Positions 9,828 to 19,576 are shown, numbered from the stretch's first letter. The stretch is 48,168 nt of DNA from Candidatus Kuenenia stuttgartensis (GCA_945890885.1 CAMDDF010000003.1:1-48168), one strand, 5' to 3'. The notes: generated from the sequence alone by a model not told the origin. Numbers and translations are program-made.

Positions 9828-10364
9828 TTAGTCGATGTTTCCGAAGTCTCGCCTAAGTTGCGTTTCTTTCTGTTCAGGAGACATCTTATCCCATGCCTGA
9901 TCAAGTTCGTGCTGTTCCTGTCCATCCATTTGCCATGTGGGTTTTGTAGATTTGTAATCATTATGCTTCTTTGGACTTGTATAGCTATTATACGTCTGAG
10001 ATGAAGAGAAATCATTCGAATAGGATTGGTTTGGAGTTGAGCTATTGGTCGTGCAGTTTCGAATACCAAACAAAACAAAGCAAGCGATTAGCAACAAAAA
10101 CCCGCCTTTGTACGAGACAAAAGGTTTGTATTTTATGGTCAACTGCCCACAGAGCCTTCCCATTTCAAAACAAATTGAATCAAAATTGATTTTCGGTATG
10201 AAATGGGATTGGGGGCATGCATTAATGGCAATTACCGAGTTAACCAGTATTCCTCTTTCCCGTGCTTTTTTTTCTGCATCATTTTCATCTTTGGCTTCTA
10301 TGATAAATATCACATCTTTGCCATTATTACGGAAAGCTCCACTGACCTGATATTCACGATTCAT
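9828..10364 (-). CDS. Hypothetical protein with one predicted TM segment
   Basis: 178 aa; MNREYQVSGAFRNNGKDVIFIIEAKDENDAEKKARERGI then hydrophobic GGFLLLIACFVLFGI and Ser/Asn-rich tail. Confidence 0.6.
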   Translation of the reverse strand: MNREYQVSGAFRNNGKDVIFIIEAKDENDAEKKARERGILVNSVIAINACPQSHFIPKINFDSICFEMGRLCGQLTIKYKPFVSYKGGFLLLIACFVLFGIRNCTTNSSTPNQSYSNDFSSSQTYNSYTSPKKHNDYKSTKPTWQMDGQEQHELDQAWDKMSPEQKETQLRRDFGNID

Positions 10365-10409
10365 TTTTCATTCCTACTCAGAGTGACCTATTTGAACTCT
10401 TCAACTGAA

Positions 10410-11468
10410 TTAAGGACAACCTTTTATTCTTCTTCTCAGCATCAACCCACCAAGACCAAATAAAGCAAGAGTGGTGGGTTCTGGAACTGGGGTCATCAGG
10501 AACGCATGCTCTTCACTATTAAATCTTCCATATCCCACAATTTGACCTAAATCATTAATACCAGTGGCACCAATTAACCACCAGCCACTGCCTGTGGGCA
10601 GTAAAGTATTTAAGTCAATCATATTTCCACCATCATACAAAAATGGGTGCTGGATAACATCACCACTCATATTACTGTACCCTACTATCTGACCGTTATT
10701 ATTGATGCTGGATGCTTGAGAAAAACTGCCTCCTAAAGTTCCAATATCTCTCATTATAGTACCATCATAAAAAAAAGTATGAATCGCAGAATCGCCAATA
10801 GTATAACTGCTTCCTACAACCTGAGCGTTATTATTGATGCCAAAAGCATAAGAGCTACTTCCCCCTAAAGTTCCAAGGTCTCTCATTGCAGCACCATCAT
10901 ACAAAAAAGCATGGGTGGTAGAATCGCCAGTACTACTTTTCCCTATAACCTGACCACTATTATTAATGCCCCAAGCTTGAGAAGAAATGCCACCTAAAGT
11001 CCCAAGGTCTCTCATTACAGTACCATCATACAAAAAGGCATGGATAGTAGAATTTCCCGTAATCTGACTGTACCCTATAACCTGACCGTTGTTATTGATA
11101 CCGTAAGCACCAGACTGACTTCCCCCTAAAGTTCCAATGTCTTTCATTGCAGTACCATCATACAAAAAGGCATGCTCGCCAGAATTCCCCACAATGTTAC
11201 CATTATCATTGATACCTAGAGCAGAAGCATCACCCCCTAAAGTCCCAAGGTCATTTATTGTGGTGCCATCATATAAGAAGGCATGGGTGCGATTTTCAGT
11301 AGTATAACTGCCCCCTACAACCTGACCAGTGTTATTAATGCCCCAAGCACGTGAGTAACTTCCCCCTAAAGTCCCAATATCGGTAATTGTATATTGTGTT
11401 GCTGCAATAGTCTGCCCAGAGCCAACTAACATTAAAATAGTGACCATCATGGTAATGAACTTCTTCAT
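10410..11468 (-). CDS. HAF-repeat PEP-CTERM sorting-domain protein
   Basis: Signal peptide; six D(I/L)GTLGGxxSxAxGINNxGQVVGxS repeats plus a degenerate one; C-terminal VPEPTTLALFGLGGLMLRRR. Confidence 0.92.
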   Translation of the reverse strand: MKKFITMMVTILMLVGSGQTIAATQYTITDIGTLGGSYSRAWGINNTGQVVGGSYTTENRTHAFLYDGTTINDLGTLGGDASALGINDNGNIVGNSGEHAFLYDGTAMKDIGTLGGSQSGAYGINNNGQVIGYSQITGNSTIHAFLYDGTVMRDLGTLGGISSQAWGINNSGQVIGKSSTGDSTTHAFLYDGAAMRDLGTLGGSSSYAFGINNNAQVVGSSYTIGDSAIHTFFYDGTIMRDIGTLGGSFSQASSINNNGQIVGYSNMSGDVIQHPFLYDGGNMIDLNTLLPTGSGWWLIGATGINDLGQIVGYGRFNSEEHAFLMTPVPEPTTLALFGLGGLMLRRRIKGCP

Positions 11469-11592
11469 CTTCTCTCCTTTTTACAAAATTTTATTTCACC
11501 AACAGACAACCCGCTGATTTTACACAAATAAATTTTGATGGCGTTTTAAGATGAAGAAATGCACATAAAAAAAGGGCATCGCTACATCATGC

Positions 11593-11697
11593 CCAATCAA
11601 GGCCCGGCAAGGCCCACAAGCGACACGCAAGCAATGCCCCATACGGGGCACTGTTCTTTGCGCGTTCGCTTGCACAAAATTTGCCGGTTTTGATTGG
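11593..11697. repeat. 105-nt long imperfect palindrome (multi-stem hairpin)
   Basis: CCAATCAAggCCCGGCAA ... TTGCCGGTTTTGATTGG outer arms, CAAGCG/CGCTTG middle arms, TGCCCC-ata-GGGGCA at the apex. Confidence 0.85.
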
Positions 11698-11952
11698 AAC
11701 GCCTCAAAAGTTCAGTGAACTTTCAAATATTTAGTTTTTCATAATTTACAGATTTTGTGCCTTAAAAAATATTAAGCTCAATTCTTGGTTAATTTTTATG
11801 TCTGTCATCTAATTTCTGACCTCTGAAATCTATTACCGGAAATCCCCAATACAAGCTGGAATCCCCACTTATAATCTGACATTAAGGCTTAATTATAGCT
11901 TTTTCCCTGTAAAATACAAGATAAAAATCCGCGCAATCTGCGTCTGCCCCCT

Positions 11953-11985
11953 GTCATTCCGAGTGAGCGCAGCGACGAGGAATCT
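11953..11985 (+). repeat. 33-bp dispersed repeat, forward copy
   Basis: gtcattccgagtgagcgcagcgacgaggaatct; perfect inverted copy at 12098-12130. Confidence 0.9.
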
Positions 11986-12022
11986 CGTCCAACTCAACAC
12001 TGAAAACTAATGACTAACCACC

Positions 12023-12051
12023 CTGTCATCCCCGCGTAGGCGGGGATCCAG
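12023..12051 (+). repeat. Palindromic dispersed repeat TGTCATCCCCGCGtagGCGGGGATCCAG
   Basis: CCCCGC/GCGGGG palindrome; the same word type is common in intergenic repeats of many bacteria. Confidence 0.75.
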
Positions 12052-12097
12052 TTTCTGACACATTTTGAAATCCGTGTAATCCTGTGTAATCCGTGTC

Positions 12098-12130
12098 AGA
12101 TTCCTCGTCGCTGCGCTCACTCGGAATGAC
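12098..12130 (-). repeat. 33-bp dispersed repeat, inverted copy
   Basis: agattcctcgtcgctgcgctcactcggaatgac, exact reverse complement of 11953-11985. Confidence 0.9.
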
Positions 12131-12583
12131 AACAAAAAAATCTGTGTTAATCAGTGTACATCTGTGGCTAAAAAAATCTGTAATTTTTTTATTTTCCCCC
12201 TTGACGATTTTTTGACCAGATTGAGCAATCCACAATATCTACTATTCATTTTTGATGATTTTCACGTCTTCCCACGTTTTTTCGCGCGCTTTTTGATGAT
12301 TTTCACCCTCAAAATCACGATTTCCCTGTAATCTGTGTTCTGTACTCTAACATCTTGCATTAAAAACACTTACAGTTTTTTTAATGCACTTTCTTATCGT
12401 ACTTAGTGTCGTATCACCTACCCCAAAAACCTGGCTAGCAACGTCAAAAATGGCCATTTCGCTTTTTAAATTTCCGAAAAAACACCAATTTTCACAATTT
12501 TTTACCCCATTTTTAATGTGGATTTAGAAATTCCGGAAATTTACACACCAATTATTACTAAAAAATCTTATCCTGCGATGGTA

Positions 12584-12946
12584 TTAAACGGTTTTTTGGG
12601 TTCTGTGGAAAACCAGCCGCAAAATCTGGATAATCGTAAGAAGCGTAAAAAGTATTATAAACGGCAATGCCGCTACCGAAGGTGAAATGGCCGCTAAGAC
12701 TGATTGACCAAAGGAAGTTTCATTTTCAATGCTGGTTGCCTTTACAATCCAGACCAATAACTTTGCTTCGCCGTAAAGGGCCAGCAAGATACCGGCAGCT
12801 ATGAGTATTGACAAAAGAGCGGTTTTCAGATGGTGCGGCTTATGGTCGCCCTTGAACATTCGAAATACATGAAAAAAAGGCATCAAAACGCAAAGCAAAA
12901 TATAAAATAGTCCGCCGATTCCTGTTCCTGGTAGTCCTGCTGTCAT
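12584..12946 (-). CDS. Small multi-TM membrane protein, glycosyltransferase-linked
   Basis: Track ORF starts at 13003; internal ATG at 12946 (MTAGLPGTGIGGLFYILLC) starts just after the upstream GT2 stop; three hydrophobic segments. Confidence 0.65.
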   Translation of the reverse strand: MTAGLPGTGIGGLFYILLCVLMPFFHVFRMFKGDHKPHHLKTALLSILIAAGILLALYGEAKLLVWIVKATSIENETSFGQSVLAAISPSVAALPFIILFTLLTIIQILRLVFHRTQKTV

Positions 12947-12948
12947 TG

Positions 12949-14022
12949 TTAGTGTCCTTTCTCGTAAACCGTAAGCGGACGCTTCATTACAAGCTCCAGC
13001 CACAGTGCTTTTAACATAAATATACTGTTGACTATTCTTAAAACAAAGAACCCCGGCAGGCTCATAAGTACCTTGCCGACTTCTTTTCTTTGATATCCTT
13101 TGTACAAGACAGGGATCGCCACGGCTGGTGCGTCAATGAGATACCCAAGTAAAAATAGCGGATTGACGAATATCGCCAATAATGGCACTATTATCAGATA
13201 GCACAGCGAAGCAACAATGGAATCCCACAGTGCAACGGCAATAATTGAACTAAGGCATGGGTGTTTGAGTAAATCGCGCCAGTGGATGCGTACGTTTTGA
13301 ACGAAGCCATGCGACCATCTGCGTAGCTGTGTACTCATAAAATGGTAATTGTGCGGCTCAATCGGATAGGAAACCGCTTCGGGAACAAATCTTACACCGT
13401 GGCCCGCGTGGTACAAAGTCCAGGTTAAATCCATGTCCTCGGCCATTGTGCGAAGAGACCAGCCGCCATTTGCGCGGAGTATGTCGGTTCGATATACAGA
13501 AAAGCAGCCCGAAGAAATCATAGGTTTATTATAGAAATCCTGTATAGGTTTGTAGAAAGTAAATGCAAATAAGTATTCGATATATCTGCCGCGTTCCCAT
13601 ATTGTTTTAACTATTCTTGGAAGGACAAGGCCGCAGGCAGCGGCGATGGAATCGTCAGCGAAAGCTTTCATTATTATTTCTGTTGCGTGCAACTCCAGCG
13701 TTGTATCGGCATCGACCGCCATTGTGTATTTTGTTTTTACAAATTGAAGGGCGTAGTTTTGGGCACCGGCCTTTGAGCCTGTATTTTTGGGCGGACAAAT
13801 GACGGTGGCACCTGTTGTTCTGGCAGCGGCAGCGGTTGCGTCGGTGGAGCAGTCGTCAATGACTATAATCTCTTCAGGCGGAAATGTCTGGTTCTGGAGA
13901 CTTCTTACCGTATCGACGATGTTTTTTTCTTCATTGTAGGCAGGGACGAGAATTGTCAGCCCGCTTTTTGTTTGGCAACACGTAGGGCAACTGTCAGTAT
14001 TGGTTTCTGTAATCATAATCAT
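12949..14022 (-). CDS. Glycosyltransferase family 2, membrane-associated
   Basis: TILVPAYNEEKNIVDTVRSL, AVDADTTLE, AEDMDLTW, QLRRWSHG motifs (D, DxD, ED, QxxRW) and C-terminal TMs. Confidence 0.92.
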   Translation of the reverse strand: MIMITETNTDSCPTCCQTKSGLTILVPAYNEEKNIVDTVRSLQNQTFPPEEIIVIDDCSTDATAAAARTTGATVICPPKNTGSKAGAQNYALQFVKTKYTMAVDADTTLELHATEIIMKAFADDSIAAACGLVLPRIVKTIWERGRYIEYLFAFTFYKPIQDFYNKPMISSGCFSVYRTDILRANGGWSLRTMAEDMDLTWTLYHAGHGVRFVPEAVSYPIEPHNYHFMSTQLRRWSHGFVQNVRIHWRDLLKHPCLSSIIAVALWDSIVASLCYLIIVPLLAIFVNPLFLLGYLIDAPAVAIPVLYKGYQRKEVGKVLMSLPGFFVLRIVNSIFMLKALWLELVMKRPLTVYEKGH

Positions 14023-14168
14023 GTTATATCTATCAAGTTTAACTTATATGCAATAAAAACGGCTATTATCGCACTTGTGAAAGCGATGTCAAAACAATTT
14101 TTGCGTGCCTGTGCTATGAAGGCGTGTTTGCTATTGATAAATTTCGGAATATCTGGCATTATATTGAT

Positions 14169-15023
14169 GTGAAAGCTAACAAGTTATACATTTCAGACCT
14201 TGACGGGACACTTCTTGGCAATGATGCCAGGCTGTCGGATTACGCATTGGAAAACCTTACCAGTCTTATCGAGTCGGGATTGAATTTCACCATCGCAAGC
14301 GCGCGAAGCCTTACATCAATACGCGAAATAATCCGCGGGCTGCCGGTGCGATTGCCGGTAATCGAAATAAACGGGGCGCTGATTTCCGATCTGCAAACCG
14401 GCAAACATCATACCATCAACACTATACATAAAAACACCGTCGAAAACATCTTCACGCATATCACCGACCACGGCTGTATGCCCTTTATATCAAGCTTCGA
14501 CGGCAACAAGGACAATCTCTATTACGAAAAAGTTGTCAACGAGGGTATGCGATGGTTTCTCGGCGACGATACCGAAGACCACGTCAAAAGAGTCCGCAGA
14601 ATCGGCAATATAGCTGAGTCATTCGATGAGCAGGTTGTCTGCATAACGGTAATCGACCGATTCGAAGTGATGCAGAAATTATCGGATAAAATCAAATCAG
14701 AGTTTCCAAGCCAGCTTGAAAACCATTTTTTCGCTAATCCGTATAATGAACAGTGGCATTGGCTCACTATTCACGATAAACGTGCCAACAAAGCGATAGC
14801 GGTAAAGCAGCTTGCAAATGAGTTGGGCTATGGGCTTGAAGATGTGGTTGTTTTCGGAGATAATCTTAATGATGTTCAGATGATGCAGCTTAACAGAGAT
14901 GGCGCCCATTCGGTGGCGGTCGATAACGCTACCGATGAAGTGAAATTGTTCGCAAGCGAAATTGTAGATTCCAATGAAAACGACGGCGTAGTTAAATATC
15001 TTTTGAAAGGGGTCAGATTATGA
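14169..15023 (+). CDS. HAD-superfamily (Cof-type) phosphatase
   Basis: GTG at 14169 preferred over track start 14124; YISDLDGTLLGNDARLSDYA, VVVFGDNLNDVQMMQ. Confidence 0.88.
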   Translation: MKANKLYISDLDGTLLGNDARLSDYALENLTSLIESGLNFTIASARSLTSIREIIRGLPVRLPVIEINGALISDLQTGKHHTINTIHKNTVENIFTHITDHGCMPFISSFDGNKDNLYYEKVVNEGMRWFLGDDTEDHVKRVRRIGNIAESFDEQVVCITVIDRFEVMQKLSDKIKSEFPSQLENHFFANPYNEQWHWLTIHDKRANKAIAVKQLANELGYGLEDVVVFGDNLNDVQMMQLNRDGAHSVAVDNATDEVKLFASEIVDSNENDGVVKYLLKGVRL

Positions 15024-15820
15024 AAACTCAAATTGCAGTTTTTGCGGCTTTGGTTTTAATGCTATTTTGCGGGGGCTGTGCGACGAATGCCGTAACAGGC
15101 AAAACTGAGTTTCAGCTTATGGGAGGCAATATAAGCTCCGATGTCGCGATGGGCCAGCAAGCTTCCGAAGGTGTAATAAAGGAGATGAGCAAGGGCGAGG
15201 TTTCTGGTCCGATGCAAAATTATGTGAACTATGTCGGCCAGAAGATTGCGGCGGTAAGTCATAATCCGGAACTCGAATGGCACTTTATGGTACTTAATAA
15301 TGAAACTGTCAATGCGTTTGCCCTGCCAGGCGGATATATTTATATAACTACCGGAATGCTCAAGGCATTGCAGAATGAATCACAGATGGCAGCGGTACTT
15401 GCCCACGAGGCGGTACACGTAACCGCACGGCACTCGGCCAGCGCGATGAGCAAGCAGCTCGCAGTTGACCTTGCGATATCGCTTGGAACAAATGCCCAGA
15501 CTGCTTCAGCAATGAGGGTCGCCCAGATAGTCAGCCAGCTTGAAGGCCTACGTTATAGCAGAAAGCATGAGCGTGAAGCTGATTTTTACGGACTGGATTA
15601 TCTTGTCGCGGCGGGCTATAACCCAAACGGCATGGTCGAAATGATGAAAATGCTTGAACAATTGAATAGCTCAAGCCCTATCGAATTTTTCTCTACGCAC
15701 CCAAGCCCCGAAAACAGGCTGGAATTGATAGAGCAAAAAATCAGAGAAAAAGGCTGGCAACCACTCGGCTTAGTCAATGAACAGGATTATAGGAAAAATG
15801 TACTGAGCTATCTGCCGTAA
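15020..15820 (+). CDS. M48-family zinc metalloprotease, lipoprotein
   Basis: Lipobox-like LMLFCGGCATNAV; HEAVHVTARH zinc motif; EREADFYGLDYL. Confidence 0.93.
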   Translation: MKTQIAVFAALVLMLFCGGCATNAVTGKTEFQLMGGNISSDVAMGQQASEGVIKEMSKGEVSGPMQNYVNYVGQKIAAVSHNPELEWHFMVLNNETVNAFALPGGYIYITTGMLKALQNESQMAAVLAHEAVHVTARHSASAMSKQLAVDLAISLGTNAQTASAMRVAQIVSQLEGLRYSRKHEREADFYGLDYLVAAGYNPNGMVEMMKMLEQLNSSSPIEFFSTHPSPENRLELIEQKIREKGWQPLGLVNEQDYRKNVLSYLP

Positions 15821-15849
15821 CTAATACCAAGTCAACTTAATTACGATTT

Positions 15850-15965
15850 TTATCTTTCGCCCCGTCGGGGCTTTATCCGGTCGCTTCCGCGACTCGGCTT
15901 CAATATTTCGTATTATCGTATTATCGTGTCGCTTGCGCTCCACGCTTTCATTATATTATCCGGCG
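15850..15965. repeat. Intergenic repeat mosaic copy (inverse of the 8.8-9.3 kb words)
   Basis: ccggtcgcttccgcgactcggctt...tcgtgtcgcttgcgctccacgctttcattat is the reverse complement of words at 8880-8960. Confidence 0.75.
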
Positions 15966-16051
15966 ATGGCGCTTTCAGCTACTGTTTCCGAATACCCGCA
16001 TGCGATGGTATGACAGTACGGGTGCAAAAATCAAATCCAATTAGCATACCG

Positions 16052-16084
16052 AGATTCCTCGTCGCTGCGCTCGCTCGGAATGAC
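16052..16084 (-). repeat. 33-bp dispersed repeat, third close copy
   Basis: agattcctcgtcgctgcgctcgctcggaatgac, one mismatch to 12098-12130. Confidence 0.9.
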
Positions 16085-16093
16085 AAATAGAAG

Positions 16094-17236
16094 CTATAGG
16101 CAGACCGTGGATTTTTCCTTTTCTGATTTTAATGCAGCGGTAAAGAGTTTATGGCTCAAGGCGGCTTCATCGGGCGTAACACATCCTGCGAATTTGCTTA
16201 TCGGCTTGCCGTGATGGATTTCATACAAAAATGCAGCCCACATCTGCAAAATGGAATCCGAAAATCCGGCCTCGAATATCCCGCCGGTGATTGACTTGTA
16301 AGCCATTTCGTGACCCATATCAATTACCTGCCAGGCTTGTTCGCCGCCGGTGTATTCCAGAATTTCAACGGTATTTATCTGCTTGCTCGACCAGCGTGCA
16401 GAGGCTTTTGTACCGAGAACTTCAAAGTACCATGTATTCTTATTGCCGGGGGCAATACGCTGAGTTTTTATTGTCATAGGAAACTGTACTTTGCTACTGG
16501 TATCCTCAGTAAGGCAAAATAATGTCGCATTATCCCATGTTTCACAAGGAGCCATGCCGCCCTTTCCATCGGGCCTTTCTTTGACAATCTTGCTCAAAAT
16601 AGCAGAGACGTTTTTCGGAAGCCAGCCGGCACGGAAAGGCATATGGCAAGCGTGCATACCCAAATCACCCATGCAGCCATATTCGCCGTTGAGTTTGAGC
16701 ATTCGTTTCCAGTTAATCGGTTTTGTAAAATCAAGATCGCTGGAATGCAAAAATCCGCTGTTGACTTCGAGAATATGCCCAAAGGCATTATTTTCCAGCA
16801 TTTTCCCAATTTTCTGCATAGCAGGAAAAAACAGCGATTCGCTTGAACACCGGACAAACACATTCGGATGCTTTTTAATGCAATCCATAATCGTATCGTT
16901 TGCGGGCTTATCTATGCCAAATGGTTTTTCGCCAAGCAGATGCTTTCCAGCCTTGATCGCGGCACAGTAAAGTTCAGCATGCAGGTTGTGCGGAACGGCA
17001 ATATAAACAGCTTCGACATCAGCATTTGCCAGCAGCTGCTTATAATCGGAAGTTACCTGCTTGATACTCTGAAAATTATCAGTGTACCATTTCAGGATTT
17101 TATCGCTTGTATCGCAAACGGCAACAATTTCAGGCTTGACATCAATGTCCGACAAATGGCACCACCTTGCGGCGGCACTTGCAAATTCACGGCCCATCAG
17201 GCCACAACCGATTATTCCGAATTTTACTGTACGCAT
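16094..17236 (-). CDS. Gfo/Idh/MocA family oxidoreductase
   Basis: FGIIGCGLMGREFA Rossmann motif, AVYIAVPHNLHAELYCAAIKAGKHLLGEKPFG. Confidence 0.92.
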   Translation of the reverse strand: MRTVKFGIIGCGLMGREFASAAARWCHLSDIDVKPEIVAVCDTSDKILKWYTDNFQSIKQVTSDYKQLLANADVEAVYIAVPHNLHAELYCAAIKAGKHLLGEKPFGIDKPANDTIMDCIKKHPNVFVRCSSESLFFPAMQKIGKMLENNAFGHILEVNSGFLHSSDLDFTKPINWKRMLKLNGEYGCMGDLGMHACHMPFRAGWLPKNVSAILSKIVKERPDGKGGMAPCETWDNATLFCLTEDTSSKVQFPMTIKTQRIAPGNKNTWYFEVLGTKASARWSSKQINTVEILEYTGGEQAWQVIDMGHEMAYKSITGGIFEAGFSDSILQMWAAFLYEIHHGKPISKFAGCVTPDEAALSHKLFTAALKSEKEKSTVCL

Positions 17237-17306
17237 TTTAACTCCTTATGAAAATATATAAATAGGGCCCCACATAAAAGTTATGAAGCCCTATTCGAAA
17301 GATAAA

Positions 17307-18683
17307 TTACATCAGTTCCTTTTCAGTTTCGCCAATCGCCTCATCAATCATATCAAGGCCTTTCATCAGGACTTCATCTTCCATAACAATAGGAGGACTC
17401 ATGCGGAGGATGTGCCCTGCCGGTATCCAGGCAAGACCCTTTGCGAAGGCTTTCTGATAAACTCGCTTGCCTGCTTCATTGAACGGCTCTTTGGTTTTCT
17501 TGTCTTTAACAAGCTCAATACCCATCAAGCAGCCTTTAGCACGGACATCGCCGACTATCGGATGTTCAGCTTTCATTCTTTCCATTCTTTTCAGTGCGAT
17601 CTCGCCGAGATGAGTTGCACGTTCAAGCAGATTCTCTTCTTCGATTGCTTCGATGCAAGCAAGAGCCGCTGCACAAGCCATCGGATTGCCGCCGTAACTG
17701 CTCGATGCTGAAATTGACTCAAACGATTCTTTCAAATGTTCGCGAACTGCAACACAGGTAACAGGGAAGCCATTACCGAATCCCTTGCCGAGCGTAACAA
17801 CATCCGGCACAACGTCCCAATGTTCCATGCAAAGCCATTTGCCTGTTCTGCCAAAACTTGTAAGCACTTCATCTATCATAAGCAAAATGCCTTTTTTGTC
17901 GCAGTATTTGCGAAGCTTGGGGAAGAAATCTTCCGGAGGCATAACCGAACCGCCCCAGCCCTGAATAGGCTCAAGAACGAAGCCTGCAATATTATTCATT
18001 GTGCCTTTGTCGATAAACTCATCGAAAAGCTCAATATATTTATCGGAATCAGGTGTACCATCTGGCTTTGTAAACATAGGCCTGTATGTGTTTGGGCGGG
18101 GAACCATATACATTCCCGGGGCTCTGCTGGAACCATAAACACTTGAGCGGATATGGCCGAGCGAAACACCACCGTAGGTTTTGCCGTGATAATCATAAAA
18201 ACATGAAACCATTTCTGTTTTCTTACTTGCGGCACGAAGAACACGCTGACCAGCCTCAACTGCGGTAGTGCCGGAATCGTAGAACTGGAAACCAGTTAAA
18301 TCGCCGGGCAGAATTTCAACAAGTTTTTCAACGAGCCTGGTTTTAATTTCCGTTGTAAAATCGTGGCAGTTCATCAACTTGGCAGCCATCTGCTGCACAG
18401 CTTCGGTAACCTTCGGATGGCAATGGCCCAGCGTTGTTACATAGATACCGCTGGAAAAGTCAATATACCTGTTGCCGTCGGCATCGACAAGCTCACAACC
18501 TTTGCCGCTCTCAAAAGCAACAGGAAAAAGCTTAACCTGCTCGCTTAATCCCTTGAAATATTTTGTGCATCTTGCGTGCAACGCTTTGGATTTGGGGCCT
18601 GGAACTGCGGTTTTCATATCTGGAACCTGTTTTAAGTCCAGATGTGCCCATTTCGGGGCTGAAGCTATTTTTTTCTGTGTCAT
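17307..18683 (-). CDS. Class III aminotransferase (4-aminobutyrate/acetylornithine type)
   Basis: GCELVDADGNRYIDFSSGI, LLMIDEVLTSFGRTGKWL, TLGKGFGNGFPVTCV (PLP lysine). Confidence 0.92.
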   Translation of the reverse strand: MTQKKIASAPKWAHLDLKQVPDMKTAVPGPKSKALHARCTKYFKGLSEQVKLFPVAFESGKGCELVDADGNRYIDFSSGIYVTTLGHCHPKVTEAVQQMAAKLMNCHDFTTEIKTRLVEKLVEILPGDLTGFQFYDSGTTAVEAGQRVLRAASKKTEMVSCFYDYHGKTYGGVSLGHIRSSVYGSSRAPGMYMVPRPNTYRPMFTKPDGTPDSDKYIELFDEFIDKGTMNNIAGFVLEPIQGWGGSVMPPEDFFPKLRKYCDKKGILLMIDEVLTSFGRTGKWLCMEHWDVVPDVVTLGKGFGNGFPVTCVAVREHLKESFESISASSSYGGNPMACAAALACIEAIEEENLLERATHLGEIALKRMERMKAEHPIVGDVRAKGCLMGIELVKDKKTKEPFNEAGKRVYQKAFAKGLAWIPAGHILRMSPPIVMEDEVLMKGLDMIDEAIGETEKELM

Positions 18684-18701
18684 TTTAATACTCCTGTTAA
18701 T

Positions 18702-19487
18702 TTATATTTTAGAAACAATTATTTCCGAACATATTTTCTTTAAAGACTGAAACTGCTCCGGCGTAATACCGCTATCAGTGATAAGTGCATTCACTTCGGC
18801 AAGGGAACCATTTGATGCAAAATCAATTTTGCCTATCTTCGAACTGTCGCAGAGAACGTAAGTCTGATTCGCCCTTTTTCGCATTTTCTGGTCAACTTTG
18901 GCAATTCGCATATCAGTGTTGAATAATTCTCCGTTTAATCCTATGCCGTCCGCACCTTGAAATGCAATATCAACCATAAACATATCGAGAACTTTTTCAG
19001 CGACAACTCCGGTCAGGTCAGGACTGCCCTTTCGGATAATGCCGCCCAAAAGAACGGTCTGGATGCCTGACGAAAACTGCAATACCGATGCAACCGCCAA
19101 GCTTGGGGTTATCACTGTCAAATTTTCAAAATCTTTCAACAAATATGCCAATTCAAGAGTGGTCGTGCCAGTATCAAGAATTAAACGCTGGCCCGGCTGG
19201 ACGAATTTCAAAGCCTCTTGAGCTATTGCCTTTTTAGCTTTCTGATTGCTCGCCCGGCGGCTGGCAAAATCAAATTCAAATTCCATTCGCTCAGCAGGCA
19301 CTGCTCCGCCGTAAGTTCTTTCGATGTGGCCCTGCTGCTGCAACTTATTTAAGTCCCTGTGTATCGTCATTTCGCTGACGTTGAATTTTTTCGCCAACTC
19401 ATTAACAACTAAAAGCTTACCTTGCTTTAATAGCTCGATTATATGCTTCTTTCTCTGTTCAAATGGGGCTTTTGCGGCCATGGTCAT
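18702..19487 (-). CDS. DeoR/GlpR family transcriptional regulator
   Basis: N-terminal DeoR HTH (VNELAKKFNVSEMTIHRDLNKLQQQGHIERTYGGAV), C-terminal sugar-phosphate sensor domain. Confidence 0.92.
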   Translation of the reverse strand: MTMAAKAPFEQRKKHIIELLKQGKLLVVNELAKKFNVSEMTIHRDLNKLQQQGHIERTYGGAVPAERMEFEFDFASRRASNQKAKKAIAQEALKFVQPGQRLILDTGTTTLELAYLLKDFENLTVITPSLAVASVLQFSSGIQTVLLGGIIRKGSPDLTGVVAEKVLDMFMVDIAFQGADGIGLNGELFNTDMRIAKVDQKMRKRANQTYVLCDSSKIGKIDFASNGSLAEVNALITDSGITPEQFQSLKKICSEIIVSKI

Positions 19488-19576
19488 CCTGTAAAAATGT
19501 TATATATACATACTTATAACAATTACTAACATTTTATTCAAGAAAAAAAACAAAAATATTATTTTTAATAAACTAT

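Noticed and set aside
12026-12235. 69-aa minus-strand ORF containing VIPSERSDEES
   Set aside because: Translation of the 33-bp dispersed repeat, not a gene
16491-16970. 159-aa plus-strand ORF
   Set aside because: Antisense to the Gfo/Idh gene, low-complexity composition
17262-17297. Inverted repeat aatagggc...gccctatt as a terminator or attenuator
   Set aside because: 19-nt loop and no T-run on either strand; function not supportable from sequence alone
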